A stretch of 64,000 nucleotides of DNA from Uranotaenia lowii. Its lineage: Eukaryota > Arthropoda > Insecta > Diptera > Culicidae. Each line of letters opens with the position of its first letter. The first letter of the stretch is position 1. Positions 1-10,093 of the stretch are shown piece by piece. The position numbers and the translations under genes are program-made. Under the pieces are notes generated by a model. The model had not been told where the DNA came from, made no database searches, and saw nothing but the letters and a program-made list of their open reading frames with translations. The DNA is taken from the NCBI RefSeq assembly GCF_029784155.1, contig NC_073693.1:167019104-167083103 (forward strand). Reading direction: 5' to 3'.

Positions 1-2297
1 TTTGAGACGGTTGAGTGTTTGTTCATTTTGCAGTTTTTGCAATTGGAGATATACTTTTTAATATCCGCACTCATGCGAGGCCAGTAGTACCGGCGTTTTA
101 TTTTTTCCACGCACTTATCAAACCCGATGTGTAAGTTTTTATCGTGCTCTTCTTCAAGTACCTGGGTGCGCCTTGAATTTGGAACACAATGCTTCCACTC
201 AAACCGGTAGTCCATTGTGTCCGCCTTCGAGGATACGAACTTGAGCAACTTCCCTTCAGATATTTTAAAATCAACGTATTTTTCAGGATTAGATTCGACT
301 GCAGAGAACAATTTTTTGTACCACCCGTCATCGGGCTCTGCATCCAGGGTCTCGATAGATCGGGAGAGTGCATCCGGTACAATATTGTCTTTTCCTTTAC
401 GATGCCGGATGTCCATATCATACTGCTGTAGTATGATACTCCAGCGGCTCAAACGAGAGGATGACCGCCACTTTGCACGCATGATAAACGTTAGAGAGGC
501 CGAATCTGTCACTAAAGTGAATTTAGTTCCTTCAATGTACCCTCTAAATTTCTCGATACTGCGAAGGGCAGCCAAACCTTCCTTTTCAGCCGCATGGTAC
601 CTTAGCTCAGCTCCTTTGAGCTTTTCAGAGAAATATGCAATGACTTTCTCTTCTCCGTCATGCTCCTGTGTTAGGACACCGGCGATCGCATTGTCACTAG
701 CGTCTGTTTGGACCACGAAGGGCAGCGAAAAGTTTGGGTTTGCCATTACCGGAGCTGCAATTAGCCGCTCCTTAATGGTCTGGAAAGCTAACTCTGCTGT
801 CGCATTCCATTGCACTCTCTTGGGCTTGTTTTTAAGCAAGTCCGTGAGAGGTGCAACGATGCTGCTAAAATTTTCGATGAACCTGCGGTAGTAATTAACC
901 ATACCGAGGAATCGTCTTAGCTGTCGTACCGATTTAGGGGCCTGGTATCCGATGATCGCCTGAATGCGATCAGGATTAGGCCTCAATCCATCTTGGGATA
1001 GGACGTATCCAAGGTACGGCAATTCGTGACAACAGAATTTCGATTTCTGCATGTTAATGCAGAGATTAGCTTCCCCCAAACGTTTCGCTAGCTCCTTCAG
1101 TTTGGCCAGGTGGTCTTCAAACGTCAGCGTAGCTACTACAATATCGTCCAAATAGACGAAAATTGCAGGCTCTAACGCTCCGAAACCTAACACCCGATCC
1201 ATACACTTGCTAAGTGTAGCAGGACTCCCTACCAGACCCATAGGACAAGATTTGTATTGAAACAAACCACGTCCCGGTACCGAGAAGGCCGTGAATTTCC
1301 GGGAAGCAGATTCCAACGGAATCTGTAGGAATGCCTGTGATAAATCGATGGTAGTGAGGAATTTAACTGGGCCCAAATGACTGAGTATGCGATCCTGGTG
1401 CGGCAAGGGATACGCATCTCTTTTAGTCCTCTCATTCAGCTTTCTAGCATCTAGGCACAACCGTACTTCGGTACTATCTCGCTTTGCCACCGGAATGATT
1501 GGAAGAGCCCAATCTGATTCCGATGGCTCAATAATATCGTCCCGAAGCAGATTGTCCAGAGCTTTCTGTACCTTCGCATGAATGTGAGGACTCCAGGGAT
1601 AAGGGTTCTTTCTTATTGGTTCCGAGTTTTTATGATCGTCCTTAATTTGAATGACATGTTCAATTACGTTAGTTTTCGTGAATTTTTCTGGTCCCGCCAC
1701 TATAAAGAGTTTCTTCACTTCATCTAATTGCTTCTTCTGCTCGGTGGTCAATTCTTCCTGCTCTAACTCTTCAACCATTTCATCATCTAAAACATCTACC
1801 TGATGATCCTGAATACTAGGAGAAATTCCAAACTTCAGCCAGAAATCGTATCCTAGAACACATCTCCGTTTGAGGTTTGGTGCGAATAAAACGGGTAAAA
1901 TTTTTGTGCAACCATTGAAAGTAATCGGAACTTCAGCACACCCTTCAACTACTAATTTCTCTCCCGAGGCCGTCTGTAAGTTTACCGATGCTGGAAGTAG
2001 CTTTAAGTTTAGTGATTTCTTAATTTTATTCGCCCCAAAACCCAAAACTGTTCTCGCTGCTCCGCTGTCCAATAAACCAATCAACTCAATTCCCATCAGT
2101 TGGATTCTCGCAAAAGGTCTGGCGTCTCCGCTTAGCTTGACAAGCAACGTTGCAATCTCGTCAGCTTTTGGAGGCGCTTCCAATCTCGAGTAACCCAACT
2201 GTTGAAGAATTTTAGCTGGATCAGCATTGGAAATAGCCTGAGGGCTTTTTAAAACTTTCTGCTGACCACTCCGCCTCACTGAGTAGTCTCTTTTGCG
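1..2297 (-). CDS. pol: Pol polyprotein (protease, RT, RNase H, integrase N-terminus), partial
   Basis: This frame is -1 relative to gag and runs off the window start. In order it shows an aspartic protease motif LLDSGAART near 2047-2072; a reverse transcriptase with catalytic YLDD at 1143-1154 followed by PYLGYVLS and the RRFLGMVNYYRRF signature near 860-915; an RNase H start FVVQTDASDNAIAG near 690-720; the VPDALSR end of RNase H at about 361-380; and an HHCC integrase zinc finger with H at about 129 and 144 and the C-x2-C pair at 30-41. The product makes cDNA in the particle and integrates it. It has no start codon of its own and is expected to be made as a Gag-Pol fusion. The catalytic core of integrase is outside the window. 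The frame was checked at several separate points but not at every codon. Confidence 0.85.
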
Positions 2298-4261
2298 TTT
2301 TTTGCATCACAAAAAGGACACTCAGATGTTGCAAACCCTGGAAATCCGCATGACCAACAAAATAGGTTCCTTTTTTGTGAACAATCCTGAAAACTATGAC
2401 CTGTTTCATGGCAGTTAAAGCAAACTCCTCTTTTGACCGGAATATAGGCCCTTACTATGCGTTGTAACGCGTTAGTCCCACTAGGTCCCGGTTTTTGTTG
2501 ATCTTGTTTTAAATTCGAGACCGAATGCGACTGTGGCTTTGAATTTGGTTTTACACCAGCTCGTTGTTTTTGCGCGTTTTGTTTGGGGAAATTTTGGGAA
2601 GTTTCTCGGTAAGAATTTGGGTTAAAATTCCGCTCACGATAATCTCTAGAAAAACTTAATTCTTGAACGTCGTTTTGTAAATCTTTATCTGCTTGATTAT
2701 AAAACTCGATTTCTTCTACTGGAGCAGACGTTCTACCAGAGAACCGATTTTCTCTCTTAGTATAAACCTGCCAATTAATTGCATCGAATTTCTTTCCAAA
2801 TTCTCGCATTTTAGCAATTGTATTGACGTTGGCGGCCAGCATCGCTATCTTACAGTCCTCGCGCGTATTTCGGAATAAAACATCAAACTTCCTGCTCTCG
2901 TCCCACGGATAGGACATGTTCCTGAAAATACGAACCATGTCCAGGTAATAGTCCTGGAATTTTTCCCGAGGAGCCTGCCTGCGGGAATGCAGAAGACGTT
3001 CATACTGGAAGTCGATATCGACAGGTAAGAACTCATTTTTCAACTCCCGTACCAAATTCTCCCACGTCTCAAGCTCGTTATTTCCGTTCACTTCGATGAA
3101 CCACGAGCGTGCTTTCCGCGTGAATAGATAATGCGCGCAAGTGAATAATTCTTTATTAGAATACCCCTCCGACCTAGCGTTGAAATCAACCTCTTTCAAA
3201 AACTCGTTCAATTTCCGCCCGTTATCCAAACCATCGTAGCGTACAGACCATTTGTGGATGGGTAGGCGATCGCGTTTAGAGCGAACGTCGACTTCCTCCC
3301 CCACACGGTTTGCGTCAACGTTGGTGGGTATCGGACGGAATTTTTCTCCGTGGCTCCCTAATGAGCTGCATCTACCTTTCAGCCAATTGCAAAAGTCTTG
3401 ATCGAAAGGGGCAGAATTTGCATTTAATTGCGGCACTGGATTCTCATTAACTTGCGTACTATTAGAAACCTTAACTGGCAACTTTCTTGCTGGTTGCTCA
3501 GTTTCGCGTGACACTTCAAGAGCCTCAATTCGTTGAAGAAGTTGGCTTACAACCACTTTCAATCTTTCATTCTCGGTTGCTAATCTGATAACTGTATCAT
3601 CTCTTGATTCTCTTAAATTATCATCAATGTATTCTTCTGCTATTTGCTCGTCTGCTATATCATTTCCTTTTTCTTCGATATCTCTTTCCTCCTCTTGTAT
3701 CTGATCTATGGCTTCTTCCTCATTCAACTCTTCCTCCTCTATATTCTTATCTATTTCATTAGCAAGTTCTTTTTGAAAGCTTTCCGTTACAATGCTGAGT
3801 TCCGTTTGTCTGACTTCTGCAATAGGCGAGACAATCGAAAAAAATTTCACCAATAGTCTCATGCACTCAACTGCAATCGTAGTTAGGCAGTTGAGACTTT
3901 CCTCTTCATTAAGATGTACTTTCAATCGTTCCATGCGGAAAAAAATGTGTACTAGACGCGTTTTGAAAACCTGATCGGGCACTTTTTTAGCTTTTGGGTT
4001 TTCAAGAACTTTTTGAATCTCTTTTAAACTATCACCACACCACTCTAATTCGTCCAAGACATGATCCCAACCAATGAAATAATCGTTATTTGTTTTCTCT
4101 TTTTCAGCCTTCAACATTCCCCGCAATGTGCGTTCGCGTTTGGAACGGGAGTCTTCAGGCGCAAGAGCATTGCGTATGCGCAACTCATGGCTGAGTTCTT
4201 CTTCCGAAAGGTGGGCTGTATTAATCGAATAGTATAGAGATTTTAATTGATTCAGCTCCAT
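2276..4261 (-). CDS. gag: Gag polyprotein of gypsy-type element
   Basis: This is a 661-codon frame from ATG at 4259-4261. It encodes the structural protein that packages element RNA into particles. The N-terminal third is charged, with a Glu/Asp-rich segment near residues 190-230 likely to be coil-forming. The middle (about 330-490) resembles the retrotransposon Gag capsid domain, with Trp-rich helices around WSVRYDGL and ARSWFIEV. Near the C-terminus is a canonical CCHC knuckle, CFNCHETGHSFQDC, followed by a second knuckle CWSCGFPGFATSEC in which the usual His is Phe. The frame ends just after the frameshift site. The start is the first ATG downstream of the leader. Clade within Ty3/gypsy is not resolved. 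Confidence 0.88.
   Translation of the reverse strand: MELNQLKSLYYSINTAHLSEEELSHELRIRNALAPEDSRSKRERTLRGMLKAEKEKTNNDYFIGWDHVLDELEWCGDSLKEIQKVLENPKAKKVPDQVFKTRLVHIFFRMERLKVHLNEEESLNCLTTIAVECMRLLVKFFSIVSPIAEVRQTELSIVTESFQKELANEIDKNIEEEELNEEEAIDQIQEEERDIEEKGNDIADEQIAEEYIDDNLRESRDDTVIRLATENERLKVVVSQLLQRIEALEVSRETEQPARKLPVKVSNSTQVNENPVPQLNANSAPFDQDFCNWLKGRCSSLGSHGEKFRPIPTNVDANRVGEEVDVRSKRDRLPIHKWSVRYDGLDNGRKLNEFLKEVDFNARSEGYSNKELFTCAHYLFTRKARSWFIEVNGNNELETWENLVRELKNEFLPVDIDFQYERLLHSRRQAPREKFQDYYLDMVRIFRNMSYPWDESRKFDVLFRNTREDCKIAMLAANVNTIAKMREFGKKFDAINWQVYTKRENRFSGRTSAPVEEIEFYNQADKDLQNDVQELSFSRDYRERNFNPNSYRETSQNFPKQNAQKQRAGVKPNSKPQSHSVSNLKQDQQKPGPSGTNALQRIVRAYIPVKRGVCFNCHETGHSFQDCSQKRNLFCWSCGFPGFATSECPFCDAKNAKETTQ
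2297..2303 (-). promoter_or_regulatory. -1 ribosomal frameshift slippery heptamer A-AAA-AAC between gag and pol
   Basis: On the minus strand the gag codons GCA AAA AAC contain the heptamer AAAAAAC in the phase required for simultaneous -1 slippage. The gag stop follows at 2276. The pol frame is exactly -1, and it is closed by a TGA just upstream of the heptamer, so it becomes usable only from this point. This fits programmed frameshifting to make Gag-Pol. A downstream stimulatory structure was not resolved by eye. Confidence 0.8.
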
Positions 4262-4716
4262 TGTACAGCTTAGGGATTACCATGAAATATTATTTGAAAC
4301 AAACTTTAGAATGTCTAAACGATGGACAAACAATTTGAAAATTAATAAATTAACCTAACAAATTTAGAAATAAGTATCACAGTTCAATTAAGCAATAAAA
4401 ATGATTTCGTTGTTGTTGTTCTTTTTCCTTTCTCCCGACACACTCCACAAATGAAATTTTGCTCCAATGTAAATCAAAATGTAAATTTAAAACAACTTCA
4501 CTCCGATTAATACTTTTTAAGCAATCGTGTTGAACAATACCCTTTGGACATCAGAACCCCTATATGGCAAATGAATAATTTCAAGGTTGTGCAAATAGCC
4601 GTTAAATTTTCCAATTACAGCAAAAATAAAATTGAGAAACATGGGCGTTTTCCCAGAGATGCATGCAAGATACTGGTTGTAGCCTCGCTGCGAAATCCGT
4701 GGTAAGTCTATGGAAA
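4262..4716 (-). other. Untranslated leader of the gypsy element
   Basis: About 455 bases lie between the primer-binding site and the gag start on the minus strand. The stretch is AT-rich with no frame of note. It should carry the packaging signal, but I see no specific motif. Confidence 0.6.
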
Positions 4717-4727
4717 GTTGGGCGCCA
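4717..4727 (-). other. Primer-binding site, tRNA-Lys type
   Basis: The minus strand reads TGGCGCCCAAC four bases inside the LTR boundary. This matches the complement of an insect tRNA-Lys 3' end over 11 bases and then diverges. Reverse transcription would prime here. The tRNA identity is from general knowledge. Confidence 0.75.
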
Positions 4728-4731
4728 AATA

Positions 4732-5762
4732 TGTAAGTATGAACCTACCACTCCCACCGGCGTTTATGGGACTCCCTTTGTTCGGCCTCAGGGCGGCACG
4801 CTTACACAAAACCAAAATCGCAGGGAATGCCACTACATCCACAGAAAAAAACCCCAAAAGTTGCACTTCTCAATAATTTATATTTTTGCTATTTGCACAC
4901 ACCTCCCTTACTCCCACGTTCTTAAGTTTAGGCCAAACCTGGAGGGCAATGCCCTGGTGTTGCTGCTAAGCTGAAGGCTGTTGGCTTCGTTGGGTTGGTA
5001 GTAGGTCAGCCGGGTTGGAAGCTTGTGGACCACGGGCTTGTAGGACGTCTGCTGCTTCAACGGGGAGGTTGTCGATCCGATGGGTTCGGGAATCGGAATC
5101 GACCAAACACCTTCGTCCGTCTTGTTTCCGAAGCCACGTAGCAGTTCCGGAATTCTTGCCGAAAACCAAGGGGTCCTATGATGGAACAACGGATTCATAA
5201 GCGGGCATATTCTGGCGATACCCAAAATGGCGGTTCGGCGGCTTCTTGGCTTACCTGGTGTCTGGCTTTTCACACTAACTGATACTGGGTTTTTAGCTAA
5301 GTATAGCGTTTTAGCTTTCCACACGTCTGTGGTTAATACAGAAGTGAGCCAGCACCAGGAAGCCGCCTTTGACCGGCATTGACCCGAGCGGTCAGGTTGT
5401 TGCTCTCTTCGCGCTCGTCTTTGCGTCGGGGCGTCGCTGTCGTTTGGCTTGGTTACCAACAGCCTCGGCTACTACGGTTGACCCTCTGATTGTGGAGTCG
5501 CGCTCGTCTTTGCGTTGGGGCGTCGCTGTCGTTCGGCTTGGTTACCAACAGCTTCGGCTACTACGGTTGGCCCTCTGATTGTGGAGTGCTGAAGCTTGAT
5601 GTGTGCGGAGGCTTGTGACTTGTGGCGCTGTCGGCGCATTGAAGGCTTTTTTTGGGGAAAAACTTTGCACATAGTCACAATCACTGCGATATAATGCTGA
5701 AACCTACTGCTACTCGCGACAAATCTCAGAAACCTCGACGGAAGTGTTATCTGACGCTTACA
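4732..5762 (-). repeat. 5' LTR of the gypsy element (1031 bp)
   Basis: The segment is bounded by perfect 6-bp inverted termini, TGTAAG at 4732 and CTTACA at 5757-5762. The primer-binding site sits four bases inside and TATT lies outside. It is more GC-rich than its surroundings and carries an internal tandem duplication at 5411-5588. On the minus strand it would hold the promoter and 5' end of the transcript. The second LTR is not in the window, so the boundaries rest on the termini and primer site alone. Confidence 0.75.
5411..5588. repeat. 89-bp tandem duplication inside the LTR
   Basis: Two adjacent units begin at 5411 and 5500 with GCGCTCGTCTTTGCGT and both end near GATTGTGGAGT. They differ at only a few positions. 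The second unit diverges at about 5588. The duplicate may repeat promoter or enhancer elements of the LTR. Confidence 0.9.
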
Positions 5763-7140
5763 TATTTCTGTGAACACAGCCGGCTGTATTTAGTATCAGA
5801 TTTATATTTTAATTCGAAATTAAATTTAGATTTGGCTGTGCATATAATAAGCAATAAAACAATTTTTTCCTAACTTTTTTCAATAAATGGATATATTTAT
5901 TTCCAGAAACCGATTTTTTTTTCAATATACTATAACACCGGGGCTGACAGCTTTGTGCCAAAGTCTTGATCATCCGCCACCTGTAAAAATAGCTTTGATT
6001 AGAATATTTTAGAGAATATACATCTGTCCAAGAAAAACTCACCCTTGACTTGTTATCTGGTTGCTAGAATATAGAGAAAAATAAAATAATTATATAAATT
6101 TAACCAAAATCGTAAAATAGAATCTCACCTTGCTTCAGCGTACGAAGCAAAAAACAAACTCTAAATTGACAACTCGTTTGCTGATTTTCCAGCAAACTAG
6201 ATCAATTGCTGGAAAGTCCAGCAATTTGAAAACCGATTGCTGATTTTTCAGCAAAAATGACAAGAACACAAACGAGTGCTGAAAAATCCAGCAATTCGAA
6301 AACCGATTGCTGGTTTCCAGCAAAAATTTGGATTGCTGAACGTTTCCAGCAATTTTTTTTGCTGGAAATCGAGGCAAAAATTTACAGTGTGAGACTCAAG
6401 CAATTCCTCCCCATGGTCAGATCATTCTTAATTTGGCTCGTGACCTTCTGGTTAGCTAATAATTAATTTTAGCTTGGAGCGAGTGAGATGTACCATGTTT
6501 AATTCTTCTTATACTATGATAAATACACTGCGGTTCGTTAAATTATTAAAAAATGCAAAAATTACTGTTATGGTAAAGTAACCATAACTATTTCAATTTT
6601 CAACCGATTTTGACGAATAACCACTTAAAATCTTTGTTTTGAATTCACATTTAAGGCCAATAGAGAATTAGATTTTTTAAATGTTACCATCGAGTCAAAA
6701 ACTTTCACTGACACAAAATTTTCCTCTAAAAAAATGCGTTTTTATAATTTTTTCTATCATAAAGACACGAATATCGATCAATGATGTTGAGATGATTGAT
6801 AACAAATTTTTTCACCTTTAATATGCAAAAAAGTGATTTCAAATTACTGATATGCAGTCCGAGATATTTCAATCTAACCACAAGTACTTTTTTATTTTTC
6901 CCAAATTTCATATTTGGAATTCAAAAACTGTTCTGTGTTTTTTTAAATTCCATTTTCGCCCGATTTTACATTAAAAATATAGGTCGGTCAATTAAGTTCA
7001 CGATTTTTTTTTAAATTTTGTAAACTAGTGTAATTTTTACTGTAAAGGGGAATGTGGTATATTTCATATTTTTAAAACCAGTACTGGCCTCCTATGAACG
7101 TAAAACATGGTTGCAGAATTTCATTAGACTACTTTAAATC
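5763..7140. other. Intergenic AT-rich DNA beside the gypsy LTR
   Basis: No frame here has coding character. The stretch contains the TTGCTG/CAGCAA hairpin cluster, annotated separately. The rest is unremarkable AT-rich sequence. Confidence 0.6.
6176..6370. repeat. Cluster of six short TTGCTG...CAGCAA inverted repeats
   Basis: Within 195 bases there are six small dyads built on TTGCTG and CAGCAA with 3-8 base spacers, for example TTGCTGGTTTCCAGCAA at about 6307-6323, plus a trailing half site. The phrase GAAAACCGATTGCTG recurs about 78 bases apart, so part of the cluster is a tandem duplication. It could be the body of a small mobile element or a set of dimeric-protein sites. No terminal repeats or target duplication were found. 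Confidence 0.75.
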
Positions 7141-7182
7141 TTCATATATAGATACAGTACCGTTCATAATTGTATATTCATT

Positions 7183-7713
7183 GGTCGGAATGAGGTCAAA
7201 TTTGGTATCCGAGGGTTTTTCGGGTCAGAGATGGTTTGTATAATAGTTTCACGAATCTCACTTTTTGTATAAGGGGGGTCCCCATACAAAATTATCTCTT
7301 CTTCACATCTTAAACATAAAAATGGAGACGTTTTCTATGTAACACCATCACGTATAAACGGACGGTCGTAATGAGGTGAAATTTGGTATCCGAGGGTTTT
7401 TCGGATCAGAGATGATCTGTATAATAGTTTCAAGAATCTCATTTTTTATCGAAGAGAGTCCCCATACAAAATAATCTCTTCTTCATCTTATATATAAAAA
7501 TGGGGGCGTTTTCTTTGTAACACCATCACGTATAAACGGTCGGTCGGAATGAAGTGAAATTTGGTATCCGAAGGTTTTTCGGATTAGAGATGGTTTGTAT
7601 AATAGTTTCAAGAATCTCACTTTTTCGACTTTCATAAGGACGTTTAGTTCAAGGTTAATCCTTTAAAGGATTTATTTATTTAAAGGTAAAACGAAGTTTA
7701 CCGGGTCAGCTAG
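7183..7713 (+). mobile_element. Helitron-like fragment with three ~180-bp tandem units
   Basis: Three diverged units start at 7183, 7364 and 7542, each beginning GGTCGG or GGTCGT and containing TTTGGTATCCGA then ATGGTTTGTATAATAGTTTC. After the array comes CGAAGTTTACCGGGTCAGCT and the terminus CTAG followed by T. CTAG-T is the Helitron-type 3' end, and the same ending closes the element at 28185. The 5' boundary is unclear and no Rep/helicase coding is present. Confidence 0.55.
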
Positions 7714-8788
7714 TTTGATTTAAAAATAAATTTCGTCAGAGTTTAGAATTTGATGCTTTGGGGTAACATTAATCAGATAGTTTAAAGTCTCTATAATTCA
7801 ACAACAAACAAACAAACATTAATCAGTCTCTATTTTGACGGTTTCAACGAGTTTTCTTGATCATAACGGATACAAAACACCTTCATAATATTTACAAATG
7901 CTAGTTTAGAAATTTTACCTTGCTTTTCAACGTTTTCTTTTAAAAACCTTTATAATCGAAAAAGAACTATTATGGTGCATAAATTTAGGGGCAAAAATCA
8001 AAATAATTGCTGAATAATTTGAGCTACAAAATACAAACGAAATTTTACCTTTACACATTCCTCTAAGTCCTCCCACTATTTCCATTTTCATTTTTTCTTC
8101 AAAGTTAACCATTTGATAGGGTTCCAATGCATTTGTCCAATACGGGCTTACTCTTGGAAAATGTTCTAGATTTTAAAATATCAAAAAATATTTCACTAAA
8201 TGACTATAAAAATAGCACTATAACTATACATATACAAAGAAAAAAGTAGTTCTTTCACATTCAACAACCCGTTTGCTTCTAAATGCTTTTTGGTTTCATC
8301 AAGAGAGCTTTTTGTTTGCAAGCCTTGGAAAAATGAGATATTTTAAGATTTTTAAATTACATTTTTAATAACAGAAAAAAAAATTAAATACAAACCAAAT
8401 TTTGCTTTTTTGATACTCAATTAAAAGGCTTTCAAACGTAGAAAACAGTTTTCAAATATTCAAACTATAGACTGAGTTATCGATGATAATGTGAAAAAAT
8501 TTATTGTTGGTCAAATTTACAACGGCGATCAAAGTTACCCCGTTTTAAATTATATCTGATTCGTCCAGGAAAAGATGAAACAGACCGAAATTCATGTCAA
8601 TAATGTAAAAAGCTGTTTACCGATAAAATTAAAAACTATGGTGGTTAAATCATGCACAAGAATATTGTAAAGGCAGCGGGGTGAAAAAGATTGTGATTGT
8701 TTTCAAATGCAATCTTTATTACTTCCTTTTGGCATGTAAATTATACTTTAAATTGATAAGTTAAAGAAAATAGATTTTTTTTTTGAGA
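7714..8788. other. Intergenic AT-rich DNA, nothing recognised
   Basis: The open frames here are short and low-complexity. No repeat boundary, RNA gene or protein similarity was seen. Confidence 0.6.
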
Positions 8789-8790
8789 TA

Positions 8791-9745
8791 GAGTATGGTG
8801 GGGTAAAAGTACGACCTTAGTGCTATCCTATTTTTAGAAAATTTTGCCAGTTGTTTTCCAAAAAACCAAGAACAGCATTTGATTCTTTAGACTTTTACCT
8901 CTCTTCTACAAAATTACGAAGATAATCGATCGACGCATTTGATAACAGTAGTGAAAATGCCTAACTGCTATCGAAACGTACTCTTACCCCACCTCTGGGG
9001 CAAAAGTTCGAATGATGTGGGGTAAAAGTACGACCATTCAAAATTCCACATTTCTGCATTGAGTCAAGAGGAAAATTATTTTATATCAATCTTTGCTTAC
9101 AAAAGCAGCTCCTGTGTTCGCTTCTCATACAAGTTCTAAACATGGGTGAATAACCTGCGCAAATTTTCAGCTCTTTACCAATTGTCAATATTCAACAGGT
9201 TTACAGTATCCAGTTCTCATTGAATTTGAGCAATTTTTCGCGCGAGCAAGTCTTGTGATAACAAGAATATGCGCTGATGTTTCCAGAGCATTTAAAAAAT
9301 AAGTTTAAATTTTTCGTTCAGATTTACTTCAGTAGACCCTTCGTACTTTTGCCCCATTTGCAGTTCGTACTTTTGCCCCTTCATGGTTTCTCATGATTCA
9401 CAGTTTATTATGCAGAACAGAGACATAGTAATTTAATTCTGTCTTCGGCATTCGATAGTAATTGAATACAACTAAAAAGACACATTAAAACTTTCATTGA
9501 AAGCCAGACTTTTGATTGCACAAACATGTTTGCCGTTATTTGAAATATTACATCATTCATGCAAAAAAGCTACTTTACCTCATTTTTCGGAGTATTTTCA
9601 ATCTCTACGAAAAAAAATTATGGCTGGTTGTTGGCAGTCCAAATCACTATCAATCCACGCCAGAGTTTTGAATTTTACTGTTCTCGGTTTGTGATAATCC
9701 CAAAACGTACTTTTACCCGACTCGTACTTTTACCCCACCTTACTC
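8791..9745. mobile_element. Non-autonomous DNA transposon, 955 bp, TA-flanked
   Basis: The left end GAGTATGGTGGGGTAAAAGT and the right end, whose complement begins GAGTAAGGTGGGGTAAAAGT, form terminal inverted repeats of about 24 bp with one mismatch. Both are bordered by TA (8789-8790 and 9746-9747). The interior repeats the same phrase several times (near 8985, 9015, 9340 and 9365) as GTACTTTTGCCCC or its complement. No transposase is encoded. The TA duplication suggests mobilisation by a Tc1/mariner-type enzyme. Confidence 0.75.
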
Positions 9746-9784
9746 TAATACCTACTTAGAAAATTAAATCAACTTCATTTTTAT

Positions 9785-10090
9785 CTAGGAATTTAACAGT
9801 ATGCTGCCGCTCTTCCCTACAAAATCAACATTACACTTCGCTTCTTTTGTTCTTTCTTTCAAGATATGATCAGAGTTCTTCAATGATTCCCTCAAGCAAT
9901 AATTCTTAATATCGCGCGTCCCATTGCAAACTGTCAGCGGAACGCTTTTTTCATCAGCTGTATGACCGTTCCAATTCCTTGGTAACTCCCAATATAATTT
10001 AGAAAGAATAACACAAAATGCAATAAAATAAACGATGATCGACGGACGGTCCCAGCCAGGCACACAATTAAAAGAGAATTCCGTTCGCAT
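9785..10090 (-). CDS. Candidate small single-pass membrane protein (uncharacterised)
   Basis: The frame runs from ATG at 10088-10090 to a stop at about 9785 and encodes 101 residues. It has a hydrophilic N-terminus, one strong hydrophobic segment (SIIVYFIAFCVILSKLYW, about residues 17-34), then a polar domain with CNGTRDIKNYC containing a possible N-glycosylation site and cysteine pair, and a basic C-terminal part. A signal anchor is the natural reading. GC content is clearly above the flanks, unlike other chance frames nearby. An in-frame stop lies 28 bases upstream, so the start is reasonable if unspliced. I do not recognise a family. It could be an isolated exon or chance. Confidence 0.4.
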   Translation of the reverse strand: MRTEFSFNCVPGWDRPSIIVYFIAFCVILSKLYWELPRNWNGHTADEKSVPLTVCNGTRDIKNYCLRESLKNSDHILKERTKEAKCNVDFVGKSGSILLNS

Positions 10091-10093
10091 CAA

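Larger units (their letters stand above)
1..5762 (-). mobile_element. Ty3/gypsy LTR retrotransposon, 5' portion, truncated by the window start
   Basis: Read on the minus strand, the order is 5' LTR (4732-5762), primer-binding site (4717-4727), leader, gag (2276-4261), a -1 frameshift site, then protease, reverse transcriptase, RNase H and the integrase zinc finger. That order (RT before integrase) defines Ty3/gypsy. The rest of integrase and the 3' LTR lie outside the window. Gag is a single 661-codon frame and I found no stop in the pol stretches I read, so the copy may be young. No envelope frame is visible in the part present. TATT directly follows the outer LTR end at 5763-5766 and would be one copy of the target duplication. 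Confidence 0.9.

Noticed and set aside
217..891. Long plus-strand frame of about 224 codons
   Set aside because: It is antisense to the RNase H and RT region of the gypsy pol, which carries the recognisable motifs.
4908..5459. 183-codon minus-strand frame in the gypsy LTR
   Set aside because: It lies wholly inside the LTR, includes the tandem duplication and has no domain. It is a chance frame in GC-rich DNA.
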